From NCBI GenBank assembly GCA_002315535.1, contig DCHA01000052.1:1-19404 (forward strand): a DNA stretch of 19,404 nt. The letters run 5' to 3'. The notes under the pieces are model-generated. The model worked only from the letters and a program-made list of their open reading frames with translations. It was not told the origin of the DNA and did not search any database. Positions 15,518-19,404 of the stretch are shown here, piece after piece (within the stretch, counting starts at the first letter, position 1; each line of letters opens with the position of its first letter). A program made the position numbers and the translations under genes. The stretch is from Firmicutes bacterium UBA1764. GTDB taxonomy: Bacteria > Bacillota > Clostridia > Peptostreptococcales > Anaerovoracaceae.

Positions 15518-16525
15518 TTACCACATTTTTATGAAACTAAAAACAGCATCATAATACTCAGTCGGGATTTTTTCGCATGATTGGCAGTGCCCGGCGCCCT
15601 CAACCGTAAGAATATCTTTATGGGTATCACATGCGTCAAACAGCTCATACACATCGTCCGGATTTACTATTTTATCATCAAGGCCCTGGATGAATAAAGT
15701 TGGCACCTGACTCTTTCCGATTGCATCGATTGCCTTAGCATCCTTTAGATCATAGCCACCCTCGAACTTCAATATATATGAGCCGACATCCAGCAGTCCA
15801 AAGCACGGCAGACCTGTCCAATCCTTTACCTTTGATTTAAACATTTTAACAGGGTCACAAAATGCCGAATCGACAATTGCGGCTTTGATGTGAGCTTTGA
15901 TTTCCGAATAGTTTTCAGAAATCTCCGCAGACAGATGAATAGCCGCACATGCACCCATTGACTGACCGTATAGCACTATCTCTGCATCAGGATCCTGCGC
16001 GAGTATAGCATTTATCCAAATAAGATTATCCAATCTGTCGGTATAACCCATTCCAATAAAGTCGCCCTCGGATTCACCATGACATCTCATATCTACAGCA
16101 AGAACGTTATAGCCCTCTTTAAAGAAGTTCATCCCCACCGTATACAGCTCTTCCTTCCAACCGGTATATCCGTGAAGAAGCATAACCCATTTTCCAGAGT
16201 ATGCTTCCTCTGGCTGAGAAAATACAACACCAATGAGCTTATATTCATCATCAGATATAACATAGTATTTCTTTGCATCAACAATTTCCATCCACAGTGC
16301 CAGCTCGGACTTGTTTTCCTCCATTACATTGACTATATCCTCTGTATAAACCTGCTCGGAGTATCCCTTCTCTGTAAAGCGCGAAAACATTTCGTCTAGG
16401 CTTTCCATAAAGCTCGGAACAAGCGCAATTCTCATTACAAAATGAGCCGCAGTTAAATATGCGGCCATTAGTAATACTATGATTAATAGTATGATTATTG
16501 ATTTTTTTGATTTAGTTTTCTCCAT
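15518..16525 (-). CDS. Membrane-anchored alpha/beta hydrolase (serine esterase/lipase-like)
   Basis: 335-residue alpha/beta-fold hydrolase of the clostridial 'alpha/beta hydrolase with N-terminal anchor' type. Residues 9-30 form a hydrophobic segment after a lysine-rich start (MEKTKSKKS), predicting a signal anchor with the catalytic domain outside the membrane. Catalytic elements: oxyanion HG at 118-119 (MLLHGYTG), nucleophile S189 in YGQSMGAC, acid D283 or D284 in GLDDKIV, and H313 in GAGHCQSC. All are present, so activity is expected, probably on ester, acyl or peptide-like substrates; the specific one is unknown. The start ATG directly follows the NUDIX stop (TAGATG) with only a weak AAGA upstream, indicating coupling. 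Confidence 0.9.
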   Translation of the reverse strand: MEKTKSKKSIIILLIIVLLMAAYLTAAHFVMRIALVPSFMESLDEMFSRFTEKGYSEQVYTEDIVNVMEENKSELALWMEIVDAKKYYVISDDEYKLIGVVFSQPEEAYSGKWVMLLHGYTGWKEELYTVGMNFFKEGYNVLAVDMRCHGESEGDFIGMGYTDRLDNLIWINAILAQDPDAEIVLYGQSMGACAAIHLSAEISENYSEIKAHIKAAIVDSAFCDPVKMFKSKVKDWTGLPCFGLLDVGSYILKFEGGYDLKDAKAIDAIGKSQVPTLFIQGLDDKIVNPDDVYELFDACDTHKDILTVEGAGHCQSCEKIPTEYYDAVFSFIKMW

Positions 16526-17176
16526 CTATCTTAGAGCAAAAAATGCCATTGCGGCGTATGCATAAAGCGGATATCTGTGTCCCTGAGGATCGCGCCCGCT
16601 TTTTAGAAGCGCCTTGCATTCGTCCTTTGTCAAAAGGACGAAGTCTCCGAAATATTCGGTTTCCTCTGCGGCATCGTGATTCAAAACAGCTTCGGGATCA
16701 TCAAGATACACCTCGGCACAAACAAGGGCATTACATTCGTCTGTAAATCCGGGAGTGCTGAACACCAAATCATTAATGACATACAGCTCGTCCTTTTCAC
16801 TGAGCTTTATTCCTGTCTCCTCAAAGATTTCCCGTCTTGCGGCAACAATCAGTGGATTATCATCAGCCTTGTCAGCAGGGTCCAGTATCCCCGCAGGTGG
16901 ACACATCACATATTGTCCGATTGGAAAACGATACTCATACTGCATTAACAGTCTGTCTTCTTTTCCGCTTGAATGAATAATGATGTAGCATGTTACCGCA
17001 TCAGGCAGCATAGTGTCGACCTCTTCCATGCTTTTAACAGCTGTCATAGTATCAACATTACGTCTGGTTGAAACATAATAATGTCTACCCTCTGCGTAGT
17101 TTATATCATAAGTATTTAAGAATTTTGTTTCTGCCAGAGCAGTTACCTGTTCTTTTTTTAATACCGGAGCTTTCAT
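16526..17176 (-). CDS. NUDIX hydrolase (ADP-ribose pyrophosphatase-like)
   Basis: 216-residue NUDIX protein, expected to cleave a nucleoside diphosphate linked to another moiety, with Mg2+. The general layout (an N-terminal strand domain followed by MQYEYRFPIGQYVMCPPAGI and the box) is that of ADP-ribose or ADP-sugar pyrophosphatases. The catalytic core REIFEETGI (R115 to I123) is intact. However, the first half of the box, GILDPADKADDN (from G96), carries about five extra residues and an aspartate at the position usually held by the first glutamate. Substrate may therefore differ. There is no obvious ribosome binding site; it starts two bases after the symporter stop and ends immediately before the hydrolase start. 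Confidence 0.85.
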   Translation of the reverse strand: MKAPVLKKEQVTALAETKFLNTYDINYAEGRHYYVSTRRNVDTMTAVKSMEEVDTMLPDAVTCYIIIHSSGKEDRLLMQYEYRFPIGQYVMCPPAGILDPADKADDNPLIVAARREIFEETGIKLSEKDELYVINDLVFSTPGFTDECNALVCAEVYLDDPEAVLNHDAAEETEYFGDFVLLTKDECKALLKSGRDPQGHRYPLYAYAAMAFFALR

Positions 17177-17178
17177 GG

Positions 17179-18807
17179 TTAATTAGCTTGTTTCCCTTTT
17201 TGTAAAACACTGACATCAAGTTTATCTTCTTTACCTGCACGATGAATAACAACGCACTGCATGCAGAATACATTTGCAGGAACAATGATATACTGAAGAA
17301 GCGCATTGATTGAAATAAAGATTTCCGCATATTCATTTCCAAGTCCAAGCTGGCTGAGCATAAGCAGAATTACCGATGCCGCTCCACCCTGAATATTAGG
17401 AATAGTTGCAGGAAGCACCATGGATAGAATTACGATTTCTATTAATACCTTCATGCTGAGCACTCCGGAGAGATTTGCGGCAGTAATAGCAGATGCCGCA
17501 AGGAAAAGCGAATACATCGGCTTATAAATTACGGTACCAAGGTTAATAGCAACTCCGGTATAACCGCCTTCAACGCCGCATCCAACGGCAAGCTCATTAA
17601 ATATATTAATGAATGAAGCACCAACGCTTGCTGAAGACAGGTTGATCAGGAATGATTCTGAGAACTTCTCAAACATCAGCTTGAGAGGAATCTTGTATTT
17701 AACACATACAGTAATGGCGCTGAGTAATACAAATATAATGCATCCGACAACAACAGATACAATCAGCCCTATATATTTAGCCCACTGCGCAAGAGTGCTT
17801 GTAAGTCCGATAGAGCAAACCATAAGTGCAACATAAATAGCAACAAACTTTGCGAAGAAGGAATTAACAAGAACCGCAGTCAGGTTTAATCTGTCAAATA
17901 TTTCAACCATAACCTTGTTCCTATCGCCCATTGCAAGGAATCCAAGGCCAAACAACAAACCAATAACCATAACCTGCATACAGTCAAAGTTAATAAACGG
18001 AGTAATGAGGCTTGTCGGAACAAAGCTGATAAATACATCAAAGATAGATTTAATTACGCTTGCATCAACAGTGCTGCTCTTGTCAAGACCGGTAAAAATA
18101 AGCCCGAATATACCAACAACGATTGCTACAAAAGCAATAAGCTTGATGTAAGCCTTTAAAGTATTCTTTGTTGCATTATGGAATTCTGATACATTTCTGT
18201 ACTGAACAATGCAAAGAGGAAGTGCAAAGAATGTAAGCAAAATACCCATTACGCACAATATGCCGGAGTACGCATTTGCCAGAGGCAAAATAAAATCATT
18301 TGCAAATAAGGAGCTGGTTTCTGCGCCAAGAATAAGTCTAAGAACCACAGAGAATAATGCTCCGCAGGCAAGACCAATCAAAATCTTTACAGGATTGCTT
18401 GTTTTGGATTCTCTCGGAACAGAGAATACAATTTCATTTCGGCCCATGGCTGTAAACAGCCATTCAAAATCGCTCTTAACATACTGCCAGGACGGATTTT
18501 GCTGGCTGGACGCAAGCATGAGAGAGCTCATTACACCCTCTTCGTCTGTTGCAAAAGGATTAAACCTGTCGCTGTATACTATGAGCTGAACACTGGCCTT
18601 GTAAAGTCTGTTACTCATGTGATATTCAAAATTAATATCCTCGCCGAATTTATCGCGATAATTAAGTAGGGTTTCTTCAATCAAAAAACGAACCCTTATT
18701 GCATCTCTTTTCTGAGCATGATGACGGTCAAAATACTCCTGAATATCGTCGCATACCTGTGCAATTGTATCTGACTTTAATGTATAAGCTTTTACCTGGT
18801 CGGCCAT
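17179..18807 (-). CDS. Divergent SLC1-type (dicarboxylate/amino acid:cation) symporter with N-terminal GHKL-like domain
   Basis: 542-residue protein. Residues from about 145 on form an SLC1-fold transporter: eight or so membrane segments, a serine-rich hairpin INLSSASVGASF (HP1-like), and a glycine-rich re-entrant loop IPNIQGGAASV (HP2-like). The first 140 residues are not part of any usual SLC1 protein. They contain FLIEETLLNY (E45 and N49, similar to the N-box of GHKL ATPases), a degenerate IVYSDRFNPFA where a D-x-G-x-G box would be, and a strand NEIVFSVPR before the first membrane segment. Hallmark SLC1 residues are altered: NMDGT is NLGT, and the TM8 aspartate and arginine used for amino-acid binding are absent (NALLQYIIVPANVFCM). 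The start at 18807 has AGAGG eight bases upstream; an earlier ATG at 18825 lacks a site. Substrate unknown. Confidence 0.85.
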   Translation of the reverse strand: MADQVKAYTLKSDTIAQVCDDIQEYFDRHHAQKRDAIRVRFLIEETLLNYRDKFGEDINFEYHMSNRLYKASVQLIVYSDRFNPFATDEEGVMSSLMLASSQQNPSWQYVKSDFEWLFTAMGRNEIVFSVPRESKTSNPVKILIGLACGALFSVVLRLILGAETSSLFANDFILPLANAYSGILCVMGILLTFFALPLCIVQYRNVSEFHNATKNTLKAYIKLIAFVAIVVGIFGLIFTGLDKSSTVDASVIKSIFDVFISFVPTSLITPFINFDCMQVMVIGLLFGLGFLAMGDRNKVMVEIFDRLNLTAVLVNSFFAKFVAIYVALMVCSIGLTSTLAQWAKYIGLIVSVVVGCIIFVLLSAITVCVKYKIPLKLMFEKFSESFLINLSSASVGASFINIFNELAVGCGVEGGYTGVAINLGTVIYKPMYSLFLAASAITAANLSGVLSMKVLIEIVILSMVLPATIPNIQGGAASVILLMLSQLGLGNEYAEIFISINALLQYIIVPANVFCMQCVVIHRAGKEDKLDVSVLQKGKQAN

Positions 18808-18827
18808 AGTGAAATCCTCTTTCATTC

Positions 18828-18860
18828 TTGTGTGACAATAATGTTACTATTATATCACAA
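18828..18860 (-). promoter_or_regulatory. Extended -10 promoter inside an imperfect dyad (symporter promoter)
   Basis: TGATATAAT on the minus strand (18857 down to 18849) is a full extended -10; no good -35 is visible. The surrounding 33 bases form an imperfect inverted repeat with arms TTGTG (18828-18832) and CACAA (18856-18860), 12 of 16 positions matching, centred near 18844 where transcription would begin. That geometry fits a repressor operator, but no regulator gene is adjacent. Confidence 0.5.
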
Positions 18861-18874
18861 TACCTTAATCTATT

Positions 18875-19404
18875 TTAATGTTGCTTTTTCTTTCCTGTAT
18901 AAATTGCATGCGCAGGACAAATCTCCTGACAGCAATAGCAGCGGATGCATTTCGTGTAATCGTATTTCGGGGGATTATCCCTTCCGTTTTTAAAAACTAC
19001 AGCGCGTCCCTCTACAGGACAATGATCTACGCAGACACCACACTTAACGCATTTATCCGCATCGATACGTGGACGCTTTCCAAAGCTTCCTGTAATGTGA
19101 GACCAAAGACTGAGAACGCTGAGCTTATCCGTTTCTCTTTGAACATCGAAATCTGCCTTGCCGTATTTTGATGCCAGCTCGCCTGCACTAATCGGCTTTC
19201 CGTCAAGAAGTATCTCGATCTCGTTCTCTTTATAGGTACCAAGGCCCTCAACATAGCCATAGCTGTTAGTCGGAACAAGAGCCGGATCAAGATTAATCAG
19301 ATAGCAAAAAACTGTATCAAGGGCAACAGGATCGCTTGATGCGATAATCATATTCATTTGAACAGGGGTGCCAGATGCAGGGCCATTACCCTCCATCGCA
19401 ACAA
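18875..19404 (-). CDS. DUF362 domain protein with two 4Fe-4S clusters, C-terminal part, cut by window edge
   Basis: The last 176 or so residues of a DUF362 protein; the beginning lies outside the window. The visible frame is open to the edge and includes VAMEGNGPASGTPVQMNMII, the characteristic DUF362 signature, followed by DPVALDTVFCYLI. The C-terminus carries two ferredoxin-type motifs, CVKCGVCVDHCP and CIRCYCCQEICP, each able to hold a 4Fe-4S cluster, then PAHAIYTGKKKQH at the end. DUF362 proteins are abundant in anaerobes and are thought to take part in electron transfer, but their reaction is not established. The stop at 18875 lies just before the symporter promoter; no terminator hairpin is visible between them. 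No ATG in the visible part should be taken as the start. Confidence 0.92.
   Translation of the reverse strand, partial: VAMEGNGPASGTPVQMNMIIASSDPVALDTVFCYLINLDPALVPTNSYGYVEGLGTYKENEIEILLDGKPISAGELASKYGKADFDVQRETDKLSVLSLWSHITGSFGKRPRIDADKCVKCGVCVDHCPVEGRAVVFKNGRDNPPKYDYTKCIRCYCCQEICPAHAIYTGKKKQH

Overview
The window reads as ordinary chromosomal DNA from an anaerobic, low-to-moderate G+C Gram-positive bacterium, most likely class Clostridia (Bacillota). The reasons are AGGAGG-type ribosome binding sites, AT-rich TATAAT promoters, densely overlapping operons, a DUF362 ferredoxin-type protein, a YggT protein, a CLC transporter with fluoride-exporter motifs and anaerobe-type flavoproteins. Genus cannot be read from the sequence. 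There are 17 protein genes (two cut by the window edges), no rRNA, tRNA, CRISPR array or insertion sequence, and no gene-free gap over 300 bases.

Region 1 (1-6936, minus strand) looks like one seven-gene transcript. In order of transcription it encodes YggT, an E2/CAT-fold acyltransferase-like protein, an acyl-CoA ligase-type adenylating enzyme, a CLC antiporter with CLC-F motifs, an ABC half-exporter, a flavin reductase-like protein and an FAD-dependent oxidoreductase (cut). Junctions are overlaps of 1 to 20 bases or gaps of at most 16 bases. The common job is unknown. Acyl activation and transfer, export, ion handling and flavin redox chemistry are combined here.

Region 2 (7040-8368, minus strand) is a single MATE-family exporter with its own promoter and a hairpin behind it. 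It is divergent from region 3.

Region 3 (8455-13299, plus strand) holds a divergent type IA topoisomerase (TopB-like), then a tight trio: an Lrp/AsnC regulator, a class I aminotransferase and a small stand-alone HD hydrolase with the full catalytic set of (p)ppGpp hydrolases. The trio suggests amino-acid metabolism linked to nutrient signalling. A strong 15-bp bidirectional terminator closes it against region 4.

Region 4 (13347-18807, minus strand) runs SLC1-family symporter, NUDIX hydrolase, membrane-anchored alpha/beta hydrolase, and after a 59-base gap stomatin-like SPFH protein, an unrecognised 140-residue membrane-anchored protein and an MscS channel. The symporter is unusual: it carries about 140 extra N-terminal residues resembling a degenerate GHKL ATPase domain and lacks hallmark SLC1 ligand residues. 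Its promoter sits inside an imperfect 33-bp dyad.

Region 5 (18875-19404, minus strand) is the C-terminal part of a DUF362 protein with two 4Fe-4S motifs.

The best leads for something undescribed are the GHKL-like/SLC1 fusion, the seven-gene operon with a probable fluoride exporter and an acyltransferase-fold protein lacking its catalytic histidine, and the SPFH-small protein-MscS membrane module.
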